NCBI GenBank assembly: GCA_040387735.1 | Contig: JAZKDE010000027.1 | Span: 34,797-98,796, forward strand | Length of the DNA stretch: 64,000 nt | Direction of reading: 5' to 3' | From: Arcicella sp040387735 | Lineage (GTDB): Bacteria > Bacteroidota > Bacteroidia > Cytophagales > Spirosomataceae | Shown here: piece by piece, positions 1 to 9,192 of the stretch | Layout: each line of letters starts with the position of its first letter | Position numbering within the stretch: the first letter of the stretch is position 1 | Made by a program: the position numbers and the translations under genes | Notes under the pieces: generated by a model | Told to the model about the DNA's origin: nothing | The model's input: only the letters and a program-made list of their open reading frames with translations | Databases searched by the model: none

Positions 1-3000
1 ATTCAATTGGAAAGTTCGCTTTTTCATCGGTAAAAATAAAAGCCGAAAAGGCAGAATATGATTTCAAAATTTATGCGGTTAGAGGCAAAGATTCATTAAA
101 TATTACCAATCGGGAAAATATTGTTTCGGGGGACGTTTATGTGATTTCTGGACAATCCAATGCCACGTGTTTTTTTCAAGATACCCGTACAAACGAATAT
201 TGCCGAACCTTTGGTAAAACGATGGGAACAAGTGGCATTTCTGCTGGTAGTCCTGCCGATACACTTTGGAGTTTATCAAATCAAGATGCTTATAATCAAG
301 GTGTTGGATATATGGGTTTTGAGTTTCAACAAGTTGTCGTAGAAAAATATGGTATTCCAACTTGTCTTATAAATGGAGGATTTCACAATTCTTCAATGTT
401 GCAACACGCAACCCGAAATGTCAATAATCCTGCTGATTTGACGACTGGTTACGGAAGAATGTTGTATCGTTTACAAAAAGCAGGAATTGACCAATCTATT
501 AAGGCGTTTATTTATCGCCAGGGCGAGTCTGAAGCCTACGGAGAAGGCTCTGATTGGGGAGGTAATTTTGATATTTACTATAAAAATCTCAAAACCGATT
601 TACCTTCAATTAAGCAAATTTATCTTTTTCAAATTGATATTATTGGTTACACTCAACTTCCTCAAGCTCCGCAAATACGAGATATTCAGCGAAGAGAAGT
701 AGATAAATATCCTGATATTCAAGTCGTTGCATCTGTGGGAACAGCTGGTTTTGATGGACTACATTACACAACAGATGGTTATAAACAAAATGCTCAGGAG
801 TTTGCTCGGTTGATTGGAAGAGATTTTTATGGCTCCACGGACACGGATAATATTAATGCTCCCAATATCCGAAAAGTGTATTATTCCAAGAAGGATAAAA
901 CTGAAATTACCTTAGTATTCGACCAAAATCAAGAGTTATCCTTTACTGAACAAATCCGAAGCTTTGAGATGAAAAATCAGTTTTATCTGGATGGTAAAAA
1001 TGGCGTTGTTAGCACAAATATAGCTTCTGGAAATCAAGTTGTCCTGAAACTAAACAATGCTTCATCAGCCTCTTTAATTTCGTATTTACCTCCCTTTATT
1101 CTCAATAGTAGTCCAGATTTTCCTTACATAAATCCCTACATAATTAATAAACGTGGTTTAAGAGCATTGACTTTTCATGAAGTTAAAATTGATTCTTACG
1201 AGTCTAATTTACCCGTTCCAGTCGTAACTTTTTCTAAGGCTCCTCAAAGTCTTCAATTATATCCACGTAATGCAAAAAATGAAGCTTTAGTGACCATTAA
1301 TGGTAAAGTAGAAACGACCGATTATAATGCTTTATCGCTGTTAGTTTCTCGAAATAATTCCAATGTAAAATATTATAAAACAACGTTGAATTATAGCAAT
1401 AATTCGGCTTTGTTTTCCTTCTCATATACTATTAAAGCTGAATTAGCCAATTATAATTTTAAACTATATGCCATCAAAGGTGCTGATTCTGTGTTGGTTA
1501 CTTCCCGTGAAAACGTTGTGGCGGGAGATGTTTTTGTGATAAATGGACAGTCAAATGCTTTGTCTTGGGGTGTTACGAATACTTTTCCAAATTATGATTA
1601 TCGGAATGATTTTTGTCGAACTTTTGGAAAAACTCAAATTAATAATTCGTTCATTACGACGAGTGATACAACCTGGGCTTACTCTAATGTCAGCAAACCT
1701 TTTGTAGGTGTTTGGGGAATAGAATTACAGAAAAATATTGTTGAAAAATACGGAATTCCAACGTGCTTTTTAAATGAAGCCGTTAATGGTTCTGCTATTA
1801 CCGAACATACCATTCGAGATGCTTCAAATCCCAGCAATATTGCCAATATTTACGGAAGATTATTGTACCGAGCCAAGAAAGCAGGCCTTGCTGATAATAT
1901 CAAAGGATTCTTTTTTTGGCAAGGAGAAGCAGAAGCGTTTGATAAGCCTTTGACTTGGAAAGACGAGTTTAATAAATTGTACAATTTCTGGAAAATAGAT
2001 TATCCATCTGTTGGTAAATTCTATATTTTTCAAATCAACATTGTAGGAGCTCCCATTATTGAAGCGGGAGAATTGCGAGATTTTCAGCGACAAATTAAGA
2101 AAAATTACGCCAAAACCGAAATTGTTGGAAGCATTGGAAACTCGGGGTATGATGGAACACACTATACTGTCGACGGATATAAAAAAGTTGCCAACGAAGT
2201 CTTTAGATTGGTAGCGAGGGATTTTTACGGAGCAAGCGATACTGTACAAATCACTTCACCCAATGTACAGAAAATCTATTATTCTACGCTTGCAAAAGAT
2301 GAAATAACAATCTTATTTGAAGATTCTCAAAAGATGATTTGGACGGCTGATTCTTCTTACAAACAAGATGATGGAACGCTCAGAAAGTATTTGATGAAAG
2401 ATTATATTTATCTGAATAATGCAACCGATAAAGTGCTTTCGGGCCGAGCTGAAAACAATAAAATTGTCTTAAAAACTTCTGGATTTGCTGGTAATCAGAG
2501 TCTTACCTATTTGCCCCCCTATTTCCCAATGAATTATTCCGTTGATTTACGGGGTATTTTTGGTGGTCCTTTCTTCAAAAATGAAAGAGGAATGTCTGCT
2601 TTTTCTTTTTATAAACAAACCATCAGCGATCCACTTAACTCGCCCACACTTTCTGCTAAAGTAAAAACGGCTACTTCCATCGAATTAACTTGGAAAGAGG
2701 TAAATGAAGCTACTTCTTATATCTTGGAAATCAAAGATTTGAAGACTGAAAGTTACAGTATTGTTAAGGTTTTGCCCAAAGGAACATTAATTTTTGTTAG
2801 CGATAATTTATTGGGTAGTACCAGTTATACATTTAGGATTAGAGCAGTAGCTACCAATGTAGAATCTGAATATTCGAGTGTACAAATTCAAACTCCGAAG
2901 GCATTAGATACACCCAAAGTTACAGGAATTAGTACTTATGTTGATGCAATTAAAATATCTTGGAATGCCGTTCCTGATGCTGTTAATTACATCATTGAAA

Positions 3001-3968
3001 GAAAAAATATTGCTACAAATGCTTACGAACAAGTAACCAAAGTGGCTTCAACGGTTTTGGACTATCAAGATAAATCGCTGGTTGCAAACACTTTATACGA
3101 TTATCGGGTGAAAGCAATTGGAACATTTACAGAATCAGTTTTTGGTGAAGTGAGCGTGAAAACTTTGGATTTTTTGCAAGGTGGGGATATTGCTGTTACA
3201 ATTATTTATTATAATTCCTTAAAAATTGACTGGAAAGCAGTTCCAAATGCTACGTATTATATTTTAGAGCGTAAGGTTGGGCTTTTGGATTTTCGTAATT
3301 GGGGAACTTTTGAATCGGCAGTTCTATCATTTACTGATAAAGAATTACTGCCCAATACCGTTTATACTTATCGGGTGAAAGCACTCAGTGATAAAAGTGA
3401 ATCTCCATTTGTGGTGGCCGATGGTAAAACGCCCGCAATGCTTTCAAATCCTGAATTGACGGTAATTGCTACGTCTTTTGATGCTACTAAAATTTCGTGG
3501 AAACCTTTAGCTAATGCAACACAATATATTTTAGAAAGGAAGGCTTTAGAAACTGATAATTATAAAGAATTGGTAAAATTAGATGCTTCAAAAACGGAAT
3601 ATGCAGACACGCAATTGAAAGAGAAAACAACGTATTTCTATCGTTTAAAAGCCTACGGAGATAAAACGGAATCAGAGTTTGTACTTGGTAAGACTTTAAC
3701 GGCAACCATTTTGCAGACCGAAGATGAAATTTTGCAAGGATTTAATATTTTTCCAAATCCCTCGCATACTGAAGTGACGCTTAGATTTAAACAGGCAATG
3801 AGTGGTCGAATAAGTATTGTAGATTTGCGGGGAGTAGAATATTTTCAAGAAGAAATTCGTAAGTTAAATGAATTGATAATTCCTTTAACTACTTATCAGC
3901 GAGGAATTTACTTGATTAATTTTAAAAATGAAGAGGGAAGTTTTATTAAGAAATTAGTGGTGGAATAA
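1..3968 (+). CDS. Secreted double-SASA esterase-like protein with Fn3 domains and T9SS tail (5' partial)
   Basis: The reading frame is open from base 3, so the gene begins left of the window; the ATG at 141 is internal. The product has two tandem SASA (sialate O-acetylesterase-like, SGNH-type) modules, about 120-850 and 1510-2250. Each shows a GQSN nucleophile motif (SGQSNAT; NGQSNAL), a QGE motif (RQGESEA; WQGEAEA) and a terminal D-x-x-H (DGLHYT; DGTHYT). Each module is preceded by a similar beta-sandwich linker ending in VxxGDVxVI. About four fibronectin type III repeats follow (2640-3710). The last 75 residues, starting NIFPNPS, form a type A T9SS C-terminal sorting domain, so the protein should be exported and anchored at the cell surface. 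The family removes acetyl groups from sugars; the substrate here is unknown. Confidence 0.88.
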   Translation, partial: SIGKFAFSSVKIKAEKAEYDFKIYAVRGKDSLNITNRENIVSGDVYVISGQSNATCFFQDTRTNEYCRTFGKTMGTSGISAGSPADTLWSLSNQDAYNQGVGYMGFEFQQVVVEKYGIPTCLINGGFHNSSMLQHATRNVNNPADLTTGYGRMLYRLQKAGIDQSIKAFIYRQGESEAYGEGSDWGGNFDIYYKNLKTDLPSIKQIYLFQIDIIGYTQLPQAPQIRDIQRREVDKYPDIQVVASVGTAGFDGLHYTTDGYKQNAQEFARLIGRDFYGSTDTDNINAPNIRKVYYSKKDKTEITLVFDQNQELSFTEQIRSFEMKNQFYLDGKNGVVSTNIASGNQVVLKLNNASSASLISYLPPFILNSSPDFPYINPYIINKRGLRALTFHEVKIDSYESNLPVPVVTFSKAPQSLQLYPRNAKNEALVTINGKVETTDYNALSLLVSRNNSNVKYYKTTLNYSNNSALFSFSYTIKAELANYNFKLYAIKGADSVLVTSRENVVAGDVFVINGQSNALSWGVTNTFPNYDYRNDFCRTFGKTQINNSFITTSDTTWAYSNVSKPFVGVWGIELQKNIVEKYGIPTCFLNEAVNGSAITEHTIRDASNPSNIANIYGRLLYRAKKAGLADNIKGFFFWQGEAEAFDKPLTWKDEFNKLYNFWKIDYPSVGKFYIFQINIVGAPIIEAGELRDFQRQIKKNYAKTEIVGSIGNSGYDGTHYTVDGYKKVANEVFRLVARDFYGASDTVQITSPNVQKIYYSTLAKDEITILFEDSQKMIWTADSSYKQDDGTLRKYLMKDYIYLNNATDKVLSGRAENNKIVLKTSGFAGNQSLTYLPPYFPMNYSVDLRGIFGGPFFKNERGMSAFSFYKQTISDPLNSPTLSAKVKTATSIELTWKEVNEATSYILEIKDLKTESYSIVKVLPKGTLIFVSDNLLGSTSYTFRIRAVATNVESEYSSVQIQTPKALDTPKVTGISTYVDAIKISWNAVPDAVNYIIERKNIATNAYEQVTKVASTVLDYQDKSLVANTLYDYRVKAIGTFTESVFGEVSVKTLDFLQGGDIAVTIIYYNSLKIDWKAVPNATYYILERKVGLLDFRNWGTFESAVLSFTDKELLPNTVYTYRVKALSDKSESPFVVADGKTPAMLSNPELTVIATSFDATKISWKPLANATQYILERKALETDNYKELVKLDASKTEYADTQLKEKTTYFYRLKAYGDKTESEFVLGKTLTATILQTEDEILQGFNIFPNPSHTEVTLRFKQAMSGRISIVDLRGVEYFQEEIRKLNELIIPLTTYQRGIYLINFKNEEGSFIKKLVVE

Positions 3969-3988
3969 GCCTTATTTTCTACTTATTT

Positions 3989-4030
3989 CGTAACCCAAAT
4001 TTTAGTTTCCAAACTGAATTTTGGGTTACG
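3989..4030. terminator. Bidirectional hairpin between convergent genes
   Basis: Inverted repeat CGTAACCCAAA/TTTTGGGTTACG with a second short helix AGTTT/AAACT inside. It lies between the stop codons of the SASA gene and truA, so it can serve both as an intrinsic terminator. Confidence 0.6.
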
Positions 4031-4032
4031 AA

Positions 4033-4764
4033 TTAGTAATTTACCTCCATCAAAAATAATCCTTGTGCAGGAACGGCTCTTCCCGCATTTTTTCTGTTTT
4101 TTGAAAGAACTATTTGTTCAAAATCTAAAATGGAAATTTTACCAGTTCCAACTTCCAAAAGTGTCCCCACAATGGCCCGTACCATTCCTCTTAAAAAGCG
4201 ATTTGCTTTGATATGAAAGACTAATGAGTTATCCGACGTAATTTCCCAGCGAGCTTCTGAAATAGTGCAGTTAAAAGTAAAAACTTGCGTATTTACTTTG
4301 CTAAAACACTCAAAATCAATATGTTTAAAAAGGACTTGACAGGCTTGATTCATTTTGTCAATATCTAAATCACCACTAAATTCGTAAGCTAATCCTTGTT
4401 GAAATGGGTTTTTCTTCCGTGAAATATGGTATTCGTATTTTCGTGAAGTGGCTTCAAATCGACAGTGATAATCATCGGCAACGGCATAAATTTGGCTGAT
4501 TGAAATATCAAAAGGTAAAATTCTATTCATTCTGAAAACTAAATTTTCAATGTCTAAATTTTCATTTTCTACTTCAAAATGAGCCATTTGTTGCATCGCA
4601 TGAACACCAGTATCCGTGCGACTACTCCCCGCAATTTCAGTTTTCTTTTTGAGTAAAGTACTAAGTGCTTTTTCTATTATTTCTTGAACCGTTACTGCAT
4701 TATTTTGAATTTGCCAACCGCAGTAATTTGTACCCTTGTAGGCACATTCTATAAAATATCTCAT
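4033..4764 (-). CDS. truA: tRNA pseudouridine(38-40) synthase TruA
   Basis: TruA isomerises uridines 38-40 of the tRNA anticodon arm to pseudouridine in the cytoplasm. The 243-residue length is normal for the family. The N-terminal YKGTNYCGWQ segment and the catalytic motif SSRTDTGVHA, with the nucleophilic Asp at about residue 51, are intact. The C-terminal stretch RFLRGMVRAIVGTLLEVG is the usual TruA signature. The gene is monocistronic, convergent with the upstream-lying SASA gene, and ends close to the shared hairpin terminator. Nothing is unusual about it. Confidence 0.96.
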   Translation of the reverse strand: MRYFIECAYKGTNYCGWQIQNNAVTVQEIIEKALSTLLKKKTEIAGSSRTDTGVHAMQQMAHFEVENENLDIENLVFRMNRILPFDISISQIYAVADDYHCRFEATSRKYEYHISRKKNPFQQGLAYEFSGDLDIDKMNQACQVLFKHIDFECFSKVNTQVFTFNCTISEARWEITSDNSLVFHIKANRFLRGMVRAIVGTLLEVGTGKISILDFEQIVLSKNRKNAGRAVPAQGLFLMEVNY

Positions 4765-4912
4765 TTGATAATGATGAATAATATCTTTTTACATACTAAA
4801 AATGGTAATCTGCAACAAATAGTTAACATTTGTCAAGATTTTTGCTATTTTTGTGAATGATAACTTATCTTTCTTAGATTAGTAATCAAATAATAGCAAG
4901 AAGCAATATAGC

Positions 4913-4943
4913 AAAAAAGCCAGATTTTTATCTGGCTTTTTTC
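4913..4943 (-). terminator. Intrinsic terminator downstream of yebC
   Basis: A 12-bp perfect stem AAAAAAGCCAGA/TCTGGCTTTTTT with a 6-nt loop lies 77 nt after the yebC stop. The flanking A and T runs make it usable in both directions. Confidence 0.8.
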
Positions 4944-5019
4944 TTTTTGTAACCATGTAACTAAGGCAGAAAATAGTATTTGCTTTTTATATTATTTACA
5001 CGGTTAAAATTTGGTTGAT

Positions 5020-5736
5020 TTATTTCATATTATGATAAACGTTCTGAACGTCATCGTCTTCCTCTAAACGCTCGATGAGTTTTTCGACATCAGCTATTTG
5101 TTCTTCGGTTAATTCTTTTGTGTCATTTGGAATGCGTTCAAAATCAGCACCTTGTAATTCAAACCCTTTTTCTTCCAACACTTTCTGAAGCGAGCCATAA
5201 GCGGTAAATTCACCGTAAATATTGATTTGATTACTCTCTAAATCCAAGAAAACTTCATCTGCACCGAAGTCAATCAATTCAAATTCTAATTCTTCAACGT
5301 CTAAATCAGCCGTTTTCGCAATTTTAAAAACACACTTACGGTCAAAGATAAAATCCAACATTCCAGTTGTACCAATTGTACCACCACATTTAGTGAAGTG
5401 ACTTCTAATATTGGCAATACTACGGTTGGTATTATCGGTGGTACATTCAACTAAAAGTGCAATTCCATGAGCAGCGTATCCTTCGTAAACGATTTCTTTA
5501 TAATCCTCTTGGTCTTTAGAAGAAGCCTTTTTAATAGCACGTTCAACGTTATCTTTGGGCATATTGACTGCTTTCGCATTCTGAATAATTGCTCTCAAAC
5601 GTGAATTTGAACTCGGATCTGGTCCTCCTGATTTTACTGCAATGACAATATCTTTACCAATTTTGGTAAATGTCTTTGCCATTTGTCCCCATCTTTTAAA
5701 TTTTCTTGCTTTTCTAAATTCAAATGCTCTTCCCAT
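5020..5736 (-). CDS. YebC/PmpR family protein
   Basis: A 238-residue YebC/TACO1-family protein. Members were annotated as DNA-binding regulators and are also implicated in helping ribosomes through difficult sequences such as polyproline. The N-terminal block MGRAFEFRKARKFKRWGQMA and the SGGPDPSSNSRLR segment are family hallmarks. The acidic C-terminal half (RLEEDDDVQNVYHNM) is also typical. The gene stands alone, with a terminator after it. Some Bacteroidota carry two yebC paralogues; only one is visible here. Confidence 0.95.
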   Translation of the reverse strand: MGRAFEFRKARKFKRWGQMAKTFTKIGKDIVIAVKSGGPDPSSNSRLRAIIQNAKAVNMPKDNVERAIKKASSKDQEDYKEIVYEGYAAHGIALLVECTTDNTNRSIANIRSHFTKCGGTIGTTGMLDFIFDRKCVFKIAKTADLDVEELEFELIDFGADEVFLDLESNQINIYGEFTAYGSLQKVLEEKGFELQGADFERIPNDTKELTEEQIADVEKLIERLEEDDDVQNVYHNMK

Positions 5737-5952
5737 TGCTTGGTTATTCTTTATTGGTTATCTGATATGAGTAGAAATGTATTAATTTTCTAATAATCAG
5801 CAACTTGAATGTTGTTTGTACTTGTTTTTTGTGATAATTAAGATTGTGTTTTAAATCTTAGAATATTTTTTCGTAAAATCAGATTATAAATCCCTGAACA
5901 TACACTCCCACAAAGTTATAGATTAATACTTTTTTACGCAAAGTGTGTATCA

Positions 5953-5984
5953 ACAAAAAAGCCCACAATACTGTGAGCTTTTAA
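5953..5984 (-). terminator. Intrinsic terminator after the NTF2-like gene
   Basis: Hairpin AAAAGC-C-CACA / TGTG-A-GCTTTT with one mismatch. It ends in a T run when read on the minus strand, 30 nt downstream of the 6015 stop. Confidence 0.65.
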
Positions 5985-6014
5985 ATATATTCTTATAAAT
6001 GACCAAATGCTTGT

Positions 6015-6557
6015 CTATTTCCAACCATCATCCGATTTTGGTTTTACGTTAGCGGTTGATTTTTTTGGAGCGGCTTTAGCGGGTGCTGTTGCGACGGTTG
6101 GTGAAGACATTCCCATGCCTTTTACCTGAGCGTCTAAATCGGCACGACTAAATACACGACTTACAATTCTCCATTCGTTACCGAATTTTAACATACTTAA
6201 TAAGTCTATATATTTGAAATCGCCAAATTGCAATTCTACGGTTGCTAAAGCTGAAACTCCAATATAAGAGTATGCCACTAATTTTGTAGAGCCTCCTTTG
6301 GTCTGAATACCACCTGCGGGCATTGATGCCACAAATTTAGCTACTGGAATATCCTGAATTGCTCCTGCTGCACTGACAGTTCTGAGTATTGCAGTTGGGT
6401 GAAATGCTTGGTTTAATAGAGCGGCATCACCTTTGAGTACTCCATTGAGATAATTATTAACACATAGTTTTACGGCTTCATCTTCCGACTGTGCTTTGGC
6501 AGTCATCATACTTGCCGAAATAAAAAACAAAAAGAGGATAATTCTGGAAATCTTCAT
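6015..6557 (-). CDS. Exported NTF2-like (lumazine-binding/SnoaL-like) protein
   Basis: A 180-residue protein with a signal peptide (hydrophobic ILFLFFISASMMTA, cleavage after AKA-Q). It is followed by a single NTF2-like alpha/beta cone domain of about 115 residues. The segment around YLNGVLKGDAALLNQAFHP and the closing WRIVSRVF strand match the putative lumazine-binding/SnoaL-like families. Such domains are common small periplasmic proteins of unknown ligand. The tail is lysine- and alanine-rich and looks disordered. No operon partner is evident, and the specific function cannot be stated. Confidence 0.75.
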   Translation of the reverse strand: MKISRIILFLFFISASMMTAKAQSEDEAVKLCVNNYLNGVLKGDAALLNQAFHPTAILRTVSAAGAIQDIPVAKFVASMPAGGIQTKGGSTKLVAYSYIGVSALATVELQFGDFKYIDLLSMLKFGNEWRIVSRVFSRADLDAQVKGMGMSSPTVATAPAKAAPKKSTANVKPKSDDGWK

Positions 6558-6703
6558 GGCTGATTGTTTTTAGGTTTTATGCCTAAAATTAGTATTTTTT
6601 TGTGGTTTAACGATTTATTGTAAATTTTATTATTGAAATAATTGTGAATTAGTGAGTTGTGATTTAAAGGTAGTTTAACAATTATTCACAACTTATAACT
6701 AAA

Positions 6704-7936
6704 TCATTCTCCTTCTAATTCTTCAGGCAGACCTTCTCCGCTCATAAAATACCATGCTTTATCAGGATATAAAATTGATTGAGCTACTTTAATTCGTCCG
6801 AGAGCATGATTGGCAACGTTTTGAAGAATAATTATCGAAGAATTATCACGATTGTTGTGCATATAATAATTCTTGAAACCGTGCCACCAACCCGTGTGGA
6901 ATGTCAACCAAGAACCGTCGTCTAAAATTTGTAGTCGCCAGCCAAAACCATAATTTTTAGTTATCATATTTCTGAAATTATGGGCGGGTCTGAAAGCTTC
7001 ATTCAAAGTACTCATTTTGACTAATTTCTCCGAATTCAATGCCATATCCCATTTAAACAAGTCTTCCACGGTTGAATAAACACCTTTATCACCCGTTGCA
7101 CCGTCTAAATGGTCGAATGGAACTTGCCAATAACCTCTTCGCCGTGGCGTATAACCCGTGGCTGCACTGGCAATTAAATCTAATTTTGTGGGGTCATAAA
7201 TGAAACTCCGAGACATTCCTGCGGGTGCAAAAAGGTTCTTTTGGGCGTATTCTCTAAAGCTCATTCCCGATAATTTTTCAACGATATAAGCCAATAAAAC
7301 ATAATTGGAGTTATTATAATTGAAACGGGTATTTGGGTTATAATTGATGCCAGGTTTGTATTGAGCAAATAAATTTACAACTTGCTCATTTGTCATCGGA
7401 AAGTGCTTATTTACCACTCTATCCAAGCAATAAACATAATTTGGAATTCCTGAACAATGCGTCAATAAACTTCTAATTGTGATTGATGTATCGTAAGGAA
7501 AACTTGGAATATGCTTGTAAACGGGGTCGTCGTAATTGATTAAACCTTTTTCGTGTAATTGCATAATAGCAACCGCCGTAAACTGTTTCGAGACAGAAGC
7601 TAATTGAAATTGCGTTTGTGTCGTATTCGTATCTTTCTTTGAAAAACTCGAATATCCAAAGGCATTTTTATAAATGATTTTGCCGTATTGAGAAACCAAA
7701 ACTGCTCCGTTGAAACCATTAAGTTTATGTAATTTCTTGAAAAATGTGTCTAATTTAATGGCTTTCCTATTGGCAACTTTTGCGTCGTAAAGTCTCGAAA
7801 TGCTATCATTATGATTCGCAATATTCGTGGAAGGTTCTTCAGAAAGTTGTCGAGGTTGGTGTGAGCAAGCGACTACACCCAAGCCGAAAAAGAAGCTAAA
7901 GGATAAAATGTATTTGGTAATTTTCAAAAGTATCAC
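6704..7936 (-). CDS. Serine hydrolase lipoprotein, class C beta-lactamase fold
   Basis: A 410-residue lipoprotein: a hydrophobic leader is followed by a lipobox with GVVAC. The rest is a Beta-lactamase (PF00144) domain with SVSK as the catalytic SxxK tetrad, a Tyr-Asn-Asn motif (NYNNSNYV) and an HTG motif (TFHTGWWHG) in place of KTG. The family includes AmpC-like enzymes, esterases and D-aminopeptidases. Environmental Bacteroidota carry many members with unknown substrates, so antibiotic resistance should not be assumed. It is single and transcribed away from corA. Confidence 0.87.
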   Translation of the reverse strand: MILLKITKYILSFSFFFGLGVVACSHQPRQLSEEPSTNIANHNDSISRLYDAKVANRKAIKLDTFFKKLHKLNGFNGAVLVSQYGKIIYKNAFGYSSFSKKDTNTTQTQFQLASVSKQFTAVAIMQLHEKGLINYDDPVYKHIPSFPYDTSITIRSLLTHCSGIPNYVYCLDRVVNKHFPMTNEQVVNLFAQYKPGINYNPNTRFNYNNSNYVLLAYIVEKLSGMSFREYAQKNLFAPAGMSRSFIYDPTKLDLIASAATGYTPRRRGYWQVPFDHLDGATGDKGVYSTVEDLFKWDMALNSEKLVKMSTLNEAFRPAHNFRNMITKNYGFGWRLQILDDGSWLTFHTGWWHGFKNYYMHNNRDNSSIIILQNVANHALGRIKVAQSILYPDKAWYFMSGEGLPEELEGE

Positions 7937-8057
7937 GTTTTTATTTTAAGGATTATGAGTACTCAAAGTGGTTGTCTTTATAACGCTAATTTAAGGCATG
8001 AATTTGATTTATGCCAATCTGTTTTTAATTTTAGCTACATACTTTCACAATCAAAAA

Positions 8058-9128
8058 ATGTCAAAACGCTATAAAATACAAAATACCAATCTCGGTACGT
8101 CACCTGGTACGCTCACTTATGTGGGTGAAGAAGTAGATTTTGAAACCAAAGTTTATTGGACTGAGTATAACGCTGAATTTTATAAAACGTATAATTTTCC
8201 TAAGCTATCCGATTTTAATCTCGAATTAGCTTCTGACCGTACTTATTGGCTAAATATTGATGGTATTCACGAAGCTAAAGTGATTGAAACGGTTGGGAAG
8301 ATATTTGATTTACATCCGCTGGTGATGGAAGATATTTTGAATACGCAGCAAAAACCCAAATTTGAATATTACGATGATGAGCAGCTTTTCGTAACCTTCA
8401 AAATGATTGAATTTAATCCTTACACCCGAGAAATAGAAGTTGAACACCTAAGTTTTATTTTGGGAGAAGGTTTTGTGATTTCTTTTCAAGAAGAGAGAAC
8501 CCGAGATATTTTTGACCCGATTATTCAACGGTTGAAAACTTCGGCGGGTAAAACCCGTAAGAATGGAGCGGATTATTTATTGTACGCTTTGATTGATTTA
8601 GTGGTTGATAATTATTTTGTGGTCTTAGAGAAAGTTGCCGAAAATATGGAATTACTCGAGGAGGATGTTATGAAAAGTGCCAAACAAAAATCGCTGACTG
8701 AACTCTACGGAATTAAACGAGAATTGACTTTGATGCGAAAAGTGGTTTTCCCACTCCGTGAAATGCTTTTTAATCTTATCCGTGAGGAAGCTCCGCTTAT
8801 TACGCCCAATACTGCTTTATACCTTCGAGATGTACACGACCACGTTACGCAAGTGTTGGAAACGGTTGATTCCTACCGAGAATTAGTCGCTTCATTGATG
8901 GATTTATACCTTTCTCAAGCCAGTAATCGGATGAATAATGTGATGAAAGTGTTGACGGTAATTTCAGTAATTTTTATGCCTCTGACATTTGTGGCGGGTA
9001 TTTACGGAATGAATTTCGATAATATGCCCGAACTTCACTGGCGATACGGTTATTATTCTGTCTGGGGATTTATGATTATACTGGTCGTTACGATGTTGAT
9101 TTATTTTAGGAAAAAGGATTGGTTGTGA
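8058..9128 (+). CDS. corA: Magnesium/cobalt transporter CorA
   Basis: CorA is a pentameric inner-membrane channel for Mg2+ and Co2+. The C-terminus has two transmembrane helices joined by the signature YGMNF and a periplasmic loop MPELHWRYG, ending in the basic FRKKDWL tail. I chose the ATG at 8058 (356 residues) over an in-frame ATG at 7998. The CorA homology begins just after 8058 (PGTLTYVGEE), and the extra 20 residues are unlike the family. The large cytoplasmic domain is intact. The gene is divergent from the beta-lactamase-fold gene and monocistronic. Confidence 0.93.
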   Translation: MSKRYKIQNTNLGTSPGTLTYVGEEVDFETKVYWTEYNAEFYKTYNFPKLSDFNLELASDRTYWLNIDGIHEAKVIETVGKIFDLHPLVMEDILNTQQKPKFEYYDDEQLFVTFKMIEFNPYTREIEVEHLSFILGEGFVISFQEERTRDIFDPIIQRLKTSAGKTRKNGADYLLYALIDLVVDNYFVVLEKVAENMELLEEDVMKSAKQKSLTELYGIKRELTLMRKVVFPLREMLFNLIREEAPLITPNTALYLRDVHDHVTQVLETVDSYRELVASLMDLYLSQASNRMNNVMKVLTVISVIFMPLTFVAGIYGMNFDNMPELHWRYGYYSVWGFMIILVVTMLIYFRKKDWL

Positions 9129-9192
9129 TGATAAGTAATTGATTTTAAGTAAGACAAATGTGTTGACTGAGTTGCTAATCTAAATTAATATC

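Noticed and set aside
1860..2249. Antisense ORF inside the SASA gene
   Set aside because: It is a frame shadow of a clearly coding plus-strand gene. The same applies to antisense frames inside istA, the helicase, the Rhs gene and the protease.
7998..8057. Upstream ATG for corA
   Set aside because: The 20 extra residues do not resemble CorA, and homology starts just after 8058.
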